DNA from: Planomicrobium soli
Lineage (GTDB): Bacteria; Bacillota; Bacilli; Bacillales_A; Planococcaceae
Length of the DNA stretch: 64,000 nt
Direction of reading: 5' to 3'
Assembly (NCBI RefSeq): GCF_003014655.1
Contig: NZ_PYAT01000005.1
Coordinates: 186,001-250,000, forward strand
Part shown: positions 1-7,777 of the stretch, piece after piece
How positions within the stretch are numbered: position 1 is the first letter of the stretch
How the letters are laid out: the number at the start of each line of letters is the position of its first letter
Program-made: the position numbers and the translations under genes
The notes under the pieces: generated by a model
What the model was told of the DNA's origin: nothing
The model's database searches: none
What the model saw: only the letters and a program-made list of their open reading frames with translations

Positions 1-1
1 G

Positions 2-1429
2 GATAATCAATTCCGCAATGCGTCGGCACGATTCATGGCACTTACTGAACAAGTGGACAATAAAAAACAAGAAGCGCGCAAATTCGGGTTAACTTCGGAA
101 TTGGCAGAAGAAGAATACGCAAGCCTTGAAGCGGCCAGAAAAGAATTGGATGCGGAAGTCGCAGAATTGCAAAAAGACAAGCAGAGACTGCGCGTTTTTA
201 AAGAAACTCTTGGGCAATCCGTACGGCAAGTTGAACAGCTGGAACGGCAAAAAGAAGAGACGATGGCATTCATGCAAAAACAGCGGGCAGAGTTTGACAC
301 AGCGGCAGCTGTTTTCGAACAGCAGCTGTTGTCAATTCCTGAAGAAATACGGACGCTTGCTGTTTTGCAACAGAACATCCGTTTAGCTCTTGCTGAAAAA
401 GAGCGGCTTGAAAAATTATGGGTCCAATCCCAACAGCGGTTCCAGACTGCAAAAGAAGGCAAAGCTTCTGCTGCTGTAGCGCTCGAGCACTCCGAAAATA
501 TAGCGGCAGAAACAAAAAACAAAAGGGACCAGGCTGGGCAGCAATTCTTCACAGCGCTCCAAAAGTCGGCGTTCGAATCGGAAGCGGCTTACCTGCAAGC
601 AAAACTTGGAGAAACCGAGCAAGTAGCGTTGAAAAAAGCGGTAGAAACCTACAAGCAAAGCCGTCATACATTAGTTGAACAAGTAAAAGAGATGGAAATT
701 TTGCTTTCGGGGCAAGAAAAGACAAATACGGTTGAACTTGAAGCAGAGCTTGCTGAATTAAAGCGCGTTTACGAACAAGCTTTTGCCGAGCTGAATCATT
801 CTAAAGAATTTGAGAAAACAGCGGTGGTTCTGATCAATAAGATCGCACAAGCTACTAAACAAGCAACAGAAGCAGAACAGGAAATGAACCGGCTTGCCGA
901 TTTGCACGATATGATTCGTGGTCAGAACCCATTGAAAATTTCATTTGAACGCTACTTGCAAATTGAGTACTTGGAGCAAATCATCCATTCAGCCAATGAG
1001 CGCTTAAAAGACTTGTCGAATGGCCAATTTTATTTGATCCGCAGCGACCGCCAGGAAGCACGCGGTAAACAAAGCGGTCTGGGACTCGATGTTTACGACT
1101 CGTACACTGGACAAACTCGTGATGTTAAAACCTTGTCGGGCGGTGAGAAGTTCAATGCTTCCCTATGCCTTGCACTTGGCATGGCGGATGTTATTCAAAG
1201 CTTCCAAGGAGGAGTAGCGATCGACACCATGTTTATTGATGAAGGTTTCGGTTCCCTGGATGAAGAGTCACTGAACAAATCCATCGAAACGCTGATTGAT
1301 CTTCAAAAGTCCGGCCGAATGATTGGCGTTATCTCTCATGTCCAGGAATTGAAAGCGGCTATTCCGGCAATTTTGGAAGTGAAAAAGTCGAAAGAGGGGT
1401 ATAGCCAAACCCGCTTTTTGCTTAAGTGA
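2..1429 (+). CDS. sbcC: Exonuclease SbcC, C-terminal part (5' end outside window)
   Basis: This is the C-terminal ~475 residues of the SMC/Rad50-like ATPase subunit of the SbcCD nuclease, which cleaves hairpins and ends in DNA. The reading frame is open from base 2, so the start lies upstream of the window; the ATG at 35 is internal. The first ~300 residues are Glu/Lys/Gln-rich coiled coil. The ATPase lobe follows, with the ABC signature LSGGEKFNASLCLAL (about residue 378) and the Walker B/D-loop MFIDEGFGSLDEES. An H-loop-like VISHV follows, and the frame ends normally at a TGA. SbcD would be expected upstream. No terminator is evident directly after the stop. Confidence 0.93.
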   Translation, partial: DNQFRNASARFMALTEQVDNKKQEARKFGLTSELAEEEYASLEAARKELDAEVAELQKDKQRLRVFKETLGQSVRQVEQLERQKEETMAFMQKQRAEFDTAAAVFEQQLLSIPEEIRTLAVLQQNIRLALAEKERLEKLWVQSQQRFQTAKEGKASAAVALEHSENIAAETKNKRDQAGQQFFTALQKSAFESEAAYLQAKLGETEQVALKKAVETYKQSRHTLVEQVKEMEILLSGQEKTNTVELEAELAELKRVYEQAFAELNHSKEFEKTAVVLINKIAQATKQATEAEQEMNRLADLHDMIRGQNPLKISFERYLQIEYLEQIIHSANERLKDLSNGQFYLIRSDRQEARGKQSGLGLDVYDSYTGQTRDVKTLSGGEKFNASLCLALGMADVIQSFQGGVAIDTMFIDEGFGSLDEESLNKSIETLIDLQKSGRMIGVISHVQELKAAIPAILEVKKSKEGYSQTRFLLK

Positions 1430-1523
1430 CAAGCTGTTTCGATAAGTAAGTAAGCTTTTGGTGTTTAAATCCTTCCTGAATAGTGAATGACAAAAGTAAC
1501 AGATGGTTCTGGAAGGAGAAAAC

Positions 1524-2180
1524 ATGGATACACTTCTTTATTTTTTCTTTACGGCGGCTTATCTCATATTGCTGATATGGGGCTTAAGCCAACAGAAAAA
1601 ATGGAATATGATGTCATTTCTTTTTGCGGTAGTGCTTGGGCTTGTTTACGACAATGGCATAATTGCACTCGGCAAGTTTATAGGAGAAGGAGAGCTGCTT
1701 CAGGCGTTAAGTGTGCCGCGCTTTTGGATCCATGCTTTCTTGACGCCGACACTCGTGCTGTTTTCATGGAGCGCGTTAAAATGGGCTGGCGTGGAATGGG
1801 CAGAGAAAAAAGCAGTTTTAATTTTTACCGTTTTATACACGCTCGGGCTTGTCGTAATCGAATACATTTTTGAAACAGCCAATCTCACGTTGAAAAGTGC
1901 AAGCGAATATGGAGTTTTGCGTTATGTCTCAGCAGAACCCGCAACAGGACCTCCAATTATGGTCTTGCTTTTGACGGCCGTACTCATCTTTTCGGGGGCA
2001 ATACTATGGAAACGAACAGGTTGGAAGTGGATGCTAATTGGTTCGGCCGTGATGGTCATCGGAAGCGCAGTCCCTATACCGGTTAACAGTTCTGCAGCAA
2101 CCAACGGGTTCGAATTATTTTTGCTTTTTACGCTTGTCTGGACGAAAATTCATTTAGAATCTAAGAATGCTCGATCATGA
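1524..2180 (+). CDS. Polytopic membrane protein of unknown function
   Basis: Not recognised. The 218-residue product is very hydrophobic, with about six or seven predicted membrane segments and short loops. The motifs VYDNGIIALGKFIGEG and RFWIHAFLTPTLV lie near residues 40-80. I chose the ATG at 1524 because GGAAGGAG (1511-1518) sits about 5 bases upstream; an in-frame ATG at 1503 has no good ribosome-binding site. The gene lies 95 bases after sbcC and is followed after about 30 bases by another small membrane protein, so the two may be cotranscribed. No catalytic signature is visible to me. Confidence 0.75.
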   Translation: MDTLLYFFFTAAYLILLIWGLSQQKKWNMMSFLFAVVLGLVYDNGIIALGKFIGEGELLQALSVPRFWIHAFLTPTLVLFSWSALKWAGVEWAEKKAVLIFTVLYTLGLVVIEYIFETANLTLKSASEYGVLRYVSAEPATGPPIMVLLLTAVLIFSGAILWKRTGWKWMLIGSAVMVIGSAVPIPVNSSAATNGFELFLLFTLVWTKIHLESKNARS

Positions 2181-2209
2181 TCTGCAAACCGCTTAAAGGA
2201 GTTTTTTCT

Positions 2210-2422
2210 ATGCGAAATTTCAGCTTCAAAGGCCGCATCATTTATTTTTCTGTAATTACAGTGATCTGCCTAGCTTTTTTCAGTCTCCAGCTTTTCGCAA
2301 ATTCCGAAGGCTCTCCAGGTGCAGGTTCAGTCACCTTGCTAATCTTGTGGGGGTTGATGGCTGCGTTTGGTATAGGAGGGATCATTTTTAGCATCATACA
2401 ACAAGGCCGTCAGCGAAAATGA
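2210..2422 (+). CDS. Small two-segment membrane protein
   Basis: This 70-residue protein has two hydrophobic stretches, about residues 9-27 and 40-62. A short polar loop joins them and the tail is basic (QQGRQRK). The ATG at 2210 has AAAGGAG at 2195-2201. It follows the preceding membrane-protein gene closely and its stop codon is inside a terminator hairpin, which supports it as the last gene of that unit. The family is not recognised. Confidence 0.65.
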   Translation: MRNFSFKGRIIYFSVITVICLAFFSLQLFANSEGSPGAGSVTLLILWGLMAAFGIGGIIFSIIQQGRQRK

Positions 2423-2436
2423 CGGCTTTTCGTTTT
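2403..2436 (+). terminator. Intrinsic terminator
   Basis: Stem GCCGTCA (2406-2412) pairs with TGACGGC (2420-2426) and a T-rich tail follows. It overlaps the stop codon of the small membrane-protein gene. Confidence 0.75.
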
Positions 2437-2522
2437 TCATAAAAAGCAGGACAATGGCTCAGAAAGCAAAGGGAAATATGATAGAATTTAACAATAGTAG
2501 CAGAGATGGGAGTGGAAGTTGA

Positions 2523-3791
2523 ATGACCAAAAAATTGAGTGTTCCAGATTTGATCAGTTTGATTGAACCGGGAGCGGATATCATCATTCCAATAGCAAAC
2601 GGAGAACCAATTCGGTTGCTTGATTTATTGGAGGAGAATGCAGATAAATTAAGTGGTGTAGCTATACACCAAATGTTGGCTTTGCGTCCTCGTTCGTATA
2701 TTGAAGGTCAGTTCGAACAACTGAAACACGTATCCTATTTTCTTAGTGGAGCAACAAGAAAAGTGTACCAACAAGCAAAATTGGAGCTTGTGCCGAATAA
2801 TTTTCATGAAGTTCCAAGAATGCTGAAAAAAATAACGAAAATGTCGATGATTATGACTGTCGCTTCCCCAATGGATGAACATGGCTATTTCACATTAGGA
2901 ACGCAGGCGGATTACGTAGCTGAATTTATCGGTACCGTTCCTTTTGTATTGGAAGTAAACAATCAAATGCCAAGAACTTATGGTCGCAATCAAATCCATA
3001 TTAGCCAAATCGCAGGCTATATTGAACATAATGCGACATTGATCGAAGAAAAATCTTCTCAAATCAGTGAAAAGGACATTCAAATCGCCACATCGGTAAC
3101 TGCAGATATTAAAAACGGAGATACACTGCAAATTGGCATCGGCTCAGTGCCAAATGCAGTCATCAGCATGCTGAAAGATCATCGCCATCTAGGAATACAT
3201 ACCGAAATGCTGCCAGATGGCATTGTGGATCTGGTGAATGCGGGGGCAGTGGACGGAACCCGGAAATTTACGCATCCCGGCAAAATCATTGCGACTTTCG
3301 CCTATGGAACTAAAAAATTATACGACTTTATCGACAATAATCCGGGAGTCGAATTTCTTCCTGTTAGCTTAGTGAATGATCCCCGTGAAATTGCTAAAGA
3401 GAAAAATATCGTATCGATCAACGCCACAACTGAAGTGGATTTGTTCGGACAGTGCGCTTCCGAAACGGTAGGCGGCAAATACTATTCGTCGAGCGGCGGC
3501 CAGATTGATTTTGCTAGAGGCGTCCGGTTTGCGGAAAACGGCAAAGGTTACATCTGCATGCAGTCGACTGCAAGAAACGATTCCATCTCACGCATAAAAC
3601 TTGATTTGGCTCCCGGTTCAGTTGTGACAACCGGGAAAAATGATGTTGATAATATTGTGACAGAGTACGGCATTGCGCGCCTTCACGGCGTGTCGCTTTC
3701 CGAACGCGCGAAACGCCTGATCGGCATCGCACATCCAAACTTCCGCGAAGAACTATTATTTGAGGCGAAAAAACGGGGCATCTTGATTTAA
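2523..3791 (+). CDS. Acetyl-CoA hydrolase/transferase family protein
   Basis: A 422-residue member of the acetyl-CoA hydrolase/CoA-transferase family, resembling 4-hydroxybutyrate or butyrate:acetyl-CoA CoA-transferases. These enzymes move CoA between acyl groups through a glutamyl-CoA thioester. The likely catalytic glutamate is in GIHTEMLPDGIVDL (about residue 235). Other family features seen are IQIGIGSVPNAV-like glycine-rich sequence (IGIGSVPNAV), the C-terminal block SSGGQIDFARG and TEYGIARLHG. Length is full for the family. A GGGAGTGG ribosome-binding site precedes the ATG. The substrate cannot be decided from sequence, and no pathway partner is adjacent. Confidence 0.88.
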   Translation: MTKKLSVPDLISLIEPGADIIIPIANGEPIRLLDLLEENADKLSGVAIHQMLALRPRSYIEGQFEQLKHVSYFLSGATRKVYQQAKLELVPNNFHEVPRMLKKITKMSMIMTVASPMDEHGYFTLGTQADYVAEFIGTVPFVLEVNNQMPRTYGRNQIHISQIAGYIEHNATLIEEKSSQISEKDIQIATSVTADIKNGDTLQIGIGSVPNAVISMLKDHRHLGIHTEMLPDGIVDLVNAGAVDGTRKFTHPGKIIATFAYGTKKLYDFIDNNPGVEFLPVSLVNDPREIAKEKNIVSINATTEVDLFGQCASETVGGKYYSSSGGQIDFARGVRFAENGKGYICMQSTARNDSISRIKLDLAPGSVVTTGKNDVDNIVTEYGIARLHGVSLSERAKRLIGIAHPNFREELLFEAKKRGILI

Positions 3792-3971
3792 CGGTGAAAT
3801 TAGGGAGTCTTCATGGCCGGTCCGGTAGGGCGTCTCTCTTGAATCCAAGAGGCGGCGAGCAAATCGCTTGGAATTGTTGCTGTTCATTTAATTTAACGGC
3901 AATTAGGATTGCTATCATTTTTTACAACAAATGGACGATGATTAACCACAAGACTTCCGAAAACTAAACGA

Positions 3972-4008
3972 AAAAAAAGCCTTCTGTTTATTCAGAAGGC
4001 TTTTCTGT
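3972..4008 (+). terminator. Intrinsic terminator
   Basis: Stem GCCTTCTG (3979-3986) pairs with CAGAAGGC (3993-4000). An A-run lies before and a T-run after, so it could act in both directions. It lies about 180 bases after the CoA-transferase gene and just before the RsbR paralogue; the rest of the 3792-4046 gap shows no gene. Confidence 0.75.
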
Positions 4009-4046
4009 TACTATGAAAGTACAATGAAAAAGGAGAATTATGAGCA

Positions 4047-4883
4047 ATGGGCCAAATCAGCAGGGAATTATATGAGTTTATGATTCAAAATAAATGCAAT
4101 CTGACGGAGGAGTGGCTCGACAAGCGAAGCAAAGCAGATGGCTCCCCTTATTCGAAAAATGTGGCGATAGAAATGGAAGAACGGCTGAAAGTACAGAACG
4201 CAAAATTCATCGAAGCAGTTTCTTTGGTATTTATACAAGAAAGAGAAGAATATGGCCACTCCATCGAAGATTGGATTTCAGCAATCGCTCAAGAGCGGGT
4301 CCAACAAGCAGTTCCGCTTCACGAAGTAATTGCCCAACTGCGGATTTTCAGGGGCATTTACTGGGACTTTGTCCGGAAATTCTTTGAAGAGAACCCTAAT
4401 GCTGTAAGTGAGGATGCATTACGTTGGAGCGAAGCGATAAACCATGCTTTTGACTATGTTATTGAAAGTTTTGCTATTCGTCATTACGAAGCAACCCAAA
4501 AAATCTTGGCCAGCCAACAAGCCATGATCAACGAACTGAGCAGTCCGATTATTCCCATTAAAAAAGGAGTGGGAATTTTGCCGCTTGTCGGCGATATTGA
4601 TACCCACCGAGCTAAAGTCATTATGGAGACTGCACTCGAGCAAGGAGTAAAGCAACAGCTCCATACGTTGTATATCGATTTATCGGCAGTGGCAATTATC
4701 GATACGATGGTGGCGCAGCAATTGTTCCAATTGATGGCGTCATTAAAAATAATCGGCGTTCAATCGGTGCTTTCCGGCATTCGTCCTGAAATCGCCCAAA
4801 CGGCGATAACACTTGGCGTCGATTTCAAAAACGTCAAAGTCCAAGCCAATTTAATGCGCGCATTGGAAACATACGAAGGCTAA
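4047..4883 (+). CDS. RsbR paralogue (stressosome-type, N-terminal RsbR domain plus STAS)
   Basis: A 278-residue protein with an N-terminal helical RsbR-type sensory domain (about residues 1-150) and a C-terminal STAS domain (about 160-275). RsbR paralogues build the stressosome with RsbS and RsbT and feed the general stress response. Both threonines phosphorylated in B. subtilis RsbR have equivalents here: T186 in GDIDTHRA and T220 in IIDTMVAQQ. No rsbS or rsbT gene is adjacent, as is usual for RsbR paralogues. The ATG at 4047 is 12 bases after AAAGGAG (4028-4034). A closer ATG at 4040 is out of frame and opens only an 11-codon ORF. Confidence 0.88.
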   Translation: MGQISRELYEFMIQNKCNLTEEWLDKRSKADGSPYSKNVAIEMEERLKVQNAKFIEAVSLVFIQEREEYGHSIEDWISAIAQERVQQAVPLHEVIAQLRIFRGIYWDFVRKFFEENPNAVSEDALRWSEAINHAFDYVIESFAIRHYEATQKILASQQAMINELSSPIIPIKKGVGILPLVGDIDTHRAKVIMETALEQGVKQQLHTLYIDLSAVAIIDTMVAQQLFQLMASLKIIGVQSVLSGIRPEIAQTAITLGVDFKNVKVQANLMRALETYEG

Positions 4884-4887
4884 CCAT

Positions 4888-4988
4888 AAAAAAGCCTGTT
4901 CTTCTTGTTGGTAGTGACCCCTTAAAGTTAGATTTGGACTCTAACTTTGGGGGTGCACTACCTTGCTTGAGAAGAACAGGCTTTTTTT
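4888..4988. terminator. Bidirectional terminator with a nested IS-end-like palindrome
   Basis: The outer arms AAGCCTGTTCTTCT and AGAAGAACAGGCTT flank a second palindrome. Its arms are 4910-4932 and 4940-4962, 23 bases each and nearly identical when inverted, around a 7-base loop. A-run and T-run flanks allow termination of both converging genes (RsbR paralogue and hemolysin III). The inner arms resemble the termini of IS3/IS150-group elements, which is an inference. Confidence 0.7.
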
Positions 4989-4992
4989 ATTT

Positions 4993-5643
4993 TTAAGCTA
5001 AAACATAAAAGTAAACGGCAATGAAATGGCATAGGCTGCCAAGCAAAATAAAGATATGGAAAATCTCGTGAAAACCTAAATACATGGATGATAAAAAATT
5101 AGGTTTTAATCCATAAATGATACCGCCAATTGTATAAAAGAGCCCGCCAGCCACTAACCAAAGCAACCCGCTAAGCGACATGCTGGCAGCAAGCGGCACA
5201 ATGGCGAAAATGATGATCCAGCCCATGGCAATGTAAAGTGCAGTTGAAAGCCAACGCGGAGAGTGGAACCAAACCATTTTGAAAAGAATGCCGCTGATGC
5301 CAAGTACAGCCACAAAGGCAAACACTACCCAGCCGACCGTTCCGCCAAGAGCAATCAAACAAAATGGGGCATATGAGCCTGCGATCAATGCATAAATCAT
5401 CGAATGGTCAAGTTTCCGAAGAAAAGCTATTGTTTTTGGTGTGGCAATCGCTGCATGGTAAATAGCAGAAGCAGAATAAAGGCACATTAAACTGATCCCG
5501 AAAATCATGACGGCTGCTACATGCAAACCTGGAGCATTGGCATATGCAGCTTTTAGTAGCATGGCACAAAATGCGATAAACGATAGAACAGCCCCAGTTA
5601 AATGGGATAATGCATTAAAAGGTTCTCTTATATATGTAGTCAT
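4993..5643 (-). CDS. Hemolysin III / PAQR-family membrane protein
   Basis: A 216-residue seven-segment membrane protein of the hemolysin III (YqfA/TrhA, PAQR-like) family, linked in other bacteria to membrane fluidity homeostasis. Family motifs are visible: EPFNALSHLTGA at the N terminus, SAIYHA, LDHSMIYALIAGSYAPF and the C-terminal FHEIFHIFILLGSLCHF. The conserved His and Asp residues form the presumed metal site. GCGAGGAG sits 8 bases before the ATG. It converges on the RsbR paralogue and is divergent from a DUF1836 regulator, with an inverted repeat between them. Confidence 0.9.
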   Translation of the reverse strand: MTTYIREPFNALSHLTGAVLSFIAFCAMLLKAAYANAPGLHVAAVMIFGISLMCLYSASAIYHAAIATPKTIAFLRKLDHSMIYALIAGSYAPFCLIALGGTVGWVVFAFVAVLGISGILFKMVWFHSPRWLSTALYIAMGWIIIFAIVPLAASMSLSGLLWLVAGGLFYTIGGIIYGLKPNFLSSMYLGFHEIFHIFILLGSLCHFIAVYFYVLA

Positions 5644-5664
5644 TTAATATGCTCCTCGCTTTAT

Positions 5665-5681
5665 GTAGTTATTAAAACTAC
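5665..5681. promoter_or_regulatory. Inverted repeat, candidate operator
   Basis: GTAGTT (5665-5670), 5 bases, then AACTAC (5676-5681). It lies in the leader of the hemolysin III gene, 22 bases from its start codon and in the divergent gap shared with the DUF1836 gene. It is a candidate site for that regulator; this is inference from position. Confidence 0.35.
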
Positions 5682-5781
5682 TTATGATGATATATGTATG
5701 CAATTCAGTAGTCAAGCTTGGAGAATTTGTAATGATAAGTTAAACTATTGAATATCAAGCAACACGCAAGGAAGTGGACAA

Positions 5782-6354
5782 TTGGACAATTATAAAGGAA
5801 CCATTGATAAAAAGGATTTCCAAAATCAGATTCAAATAGAAGACATTCCAAAAATCGATTTATACATCGATCAAGTAATCCAATTGTTTGAAACAGGTTT
5901 TGCCGAATCCAAGAGAAACGAAAAGGAAAAAATTTTGACCAAAACAATGATCAATAATTATGCCAAAGGAAAGCTCTTTTACCCGCTTCATAATAAAAAA
6001 TATTCCCGCAATCACGTTATGTTAATCTCTCTGATCTACCAAATGAAAAGTGTCTTGTCGATAAATGATATTAAAGGCGTGCTTGATGGCATCAATGAAA
6101 AAGCTGTTCAAAAGGACTTGGATTTGCAGCCATTTTACGCAAGCTACTTGCACCTCCAACAAGGCAATATTGCAAGTTTTGCCAATGAGCTTGAACGCCA
6201 GGAAAAAGAAGTGGCCGTGCAGATGCAGGAAGCCGGAGAAATGGAAGAATTTGAGCGAGTGCTTTTAATCGCTTCATTGGTCCATACAAGCAATTTGTAC
6301 AAACGGGCGGCAGAAAAACTGTTGGATGAGATGAGCGAAGGGGCGGAAAGCTAA
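5782..6354 (+). CDS. DUF1836 domain protein, probable transcription regulator
   Basis: This 190-residue protein matches the DUF1836 family, a MerR-like helix-turn-helix group. The characteristic core is KILTKTMINNYAKGKLF followed by KKYSRNHVMLISLIYQMK and SINDIKGVL (about residues 50-105). The start is TTG at 5782 behind AAGGAAGTGG. No in-frame ATG lies near. It is divergent from hemolysin III and overlaps the next gene by one base (TAATG), so it is translationally coupled to it. Regulation of the neighbouring hemolysin III gene is plausible but not shown by the sequence. Confidence 0.82.
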   Translation: MDNYKGTIDKKDFQNQIQIEDIPKIDLYIDQVIQLFETGFAESKRNEKEKILTKTMINNYAKGKLFYPLHNKKYSRNHVMLISLIYQMKSVLSINDIKGVLDGINEKAVQKDLDLQPFYASYLHLQQGNIASFANELERQEKEVAVQMQEAGEMEEFERVLLIASLVHTSNLYKRAAEKLLDEMSEGAES

Positions 6355-6809
6355 TGTCAAAAATTCTAATTGATGCTGATGGATGTCCAGTGGTGGATCA
6401 GACCATTGCGGCGGCCAAACGCTTTGGGCTGCCAGTCCTGTTATTGTGTGATACCGCCCATGACATGCAGCGGGAAGGGGCGGAAACGATCACTGTTTCT
6501 AAAGGAGCGGACGCGGTCGACTTTGTTTTAGTTAATCGGGTCCTAAAAGGCGACGTAGTAGTCACGCAGGATTATGGATTGGCGGCTATGGTCTTAGCGA
6601 AACAGGGCTATCCTATTGATCAAAATGGGCGTGTTTATTCAGAAGAAAATATTAATCAGCTGCTTCATGGCCGGCATGTAGCGAAAAAAATCCGCCAAGC
6701 GGGAGGCCGTATGAAAGGCCCGAAAAAACGCCGGCCGGAAGACAATGAGAAATTCGAAAAAAGCTTGGTTGGTTTACTTGAAGCTGTTACCGCTAAATTT
6801 GAAGGATAG
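6354..6809 (+). CDS. YaiI/YqxD family (UPF0178, DUF188) protein
   Basis: A 151-residue protein of the UPF0178 family, which has a PIN-like fold and an acidic motif typical of metal-dependent nucleases. Visible motifs are ILIDADGCPV at the N terminus, VVTQDYGLA (about residues 68-76), and the C-terminal GRMKGPKKRRPEDN. The biological substrate is not established for the family. Start ATG at 6354 overlaps the DUF1836 stop codon. A terminator follows directly. Confidence 0.88.
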   Translation: MSKILIDADGCPVVDQTIAAAKRFGLPVLLLCDTAHDMQREGAETITVSKGADAVDFVLVNRVLKGDVVVTQDYGLAAMVLAKQGYPIDQNGRVYSEENINQLLHGRHVAKKIRQAGGRMKGPKKRRPEDNEKFEKSLVGLLEAVTAKFEG

Positions 6810-6843
6810 AGTCGGCAACAGCCTATAGACTCTGTCTTTTTTA
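6806..6843 (+). terminator. Intrinsic terminator
   Basis: Stem AGAGTC (6808-6813) pairs with GACTCT (6828-6833), followed by a T-rich tail. It directly follows the UPF0178 gene. Confidence 0.6.
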
Positions 6844-6944
6844 ATTAAACCGGTTTTTGATCCGTAGTGGAACCGGCAATGACTAACTTTCAGCTTAAAG
6901 GGAATACGAAGAAAAAGGACTTATTCGGCTGAAAGGGGATTAGC

Positions 6945-7637
6945 ATGAAAAAAATCTTAATCGCGGTAACGAATCATGCTTCACTAGGAGTTCCAGGGAA
7001 GATGACGGGGTTGTGGCTGAGAGAACTGACGGACTTTTATCATGAAGTGAAAAATGAATTTGAAGTTGATATCGTCAGCACGGCTCCGGCACGGGTGCCG
7101 ATTGACCCGAGAAGTCTGCTGGCTGTTCTGACCAATAAAAAAACGCGTCATTATTATATGGATGACAGCTTGATGGACCACTTGAAAAAGCCTTTAGTTC
7201 CAAGCCAAGTTGATGGACATGAATATGATGCCATATACTTTACCGGCGGACACGGTACTATGTGGGATTTTCCAAATAACAGTGAACTTCAGGAGTTGAC
7301 TAGAACCATTTTCAAAAACGGAGGAATTGTATCAGCGGTATGCCATGGGCCGAGCGGCTTGTTAAATGTGCATCTGACAGGTGAGCGCCCCCTTCTTTCC
7401 GGACATGTGGTCACCGGATTTACTGACCGGGAAGAAAAACTGATGGGGTTATACAGCTATATTCCATTCTCGCTTGAACAGACTATGAAGGAACAAGGTG
7501 TTCTTTTTAAGCAAGCTCCACTTCCGCTGACGGAATGTGTGGTGGTGTCCGGAAAAATTGTGACAGGCCAAAATCCTGCATCCGCTAGAGGGGTAGCGCT
7601 TAAAGTGATTGAACAGATGCAAACAGAAACACCCTAA
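6945..7637 (+). CDS. DJ-1/PfpI superfamily protein (Hsp31-like)
   Basis: A 230-residue class I glutamine amidotransferase-like protein of the DJ-1/PfpI superfamily, closest in layout to the Hsp31/YhbO-like glyoxalase III or chaperone group. The nucleophile elbow is AVCHGPSGLLN with Cys133, the following His is present, and GGHGTMWDF (about residues 100-108) supplies the usual loop. The acidic partner is probably the Glu of LRELTDFYHE near the N terminus. These proteins act on methylglyoxal-type damage or as holdases; the exact role here is not decided. A weak RBS (AAAGGGG) precedes the ATG. Confidence 0.85.
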   Translation: MKKILIAVTNHASLGVPGKMTGLWLRELTDFYHEVKNEFEVDIVSTAPARVPIDPRSLLAVLTNKKTRHYYMDDSLMDHLKKPLVPSQVDGHEYDAIYFTGGHGTMWDFPNNSELQELTRTIFKNGGIVSAVCHGPSGLLNVHLTGERPLLSGHVVTGFTDREEKLMGLYSYIPFSLEQTMKEQGVLFKQAPLPLTECVVVSGKIVTGQNPASARGVALKVIEQMQTETP

Positions 7638-7719
7638 GCGTTTAACTTTTTTATGGGCAGGGTATTTGGGGGTAACATGTTAAAGCGGCGGAGACTCATT
7701 TTTTATAACAACAAGCCGG

Positions 7720-7750
7720 CAAGCCGTCCTTTTATAAGGATGGCTTTTTA
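7720..7750 (+). terminator. Intrinsic terminator
   Basis: AAGCCGTCCTT (7721-7731) pairs with AAGGATGGCTT (7736-7746, one G-T pair), loop of 4, then T-run. It separates the DJ-1 gene from the polyketide synthase operon. Confidence 0.8.
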
Positions 7751-7777
7751 TCCCGAAAAGAAAAAGGAGGAAGTCGG

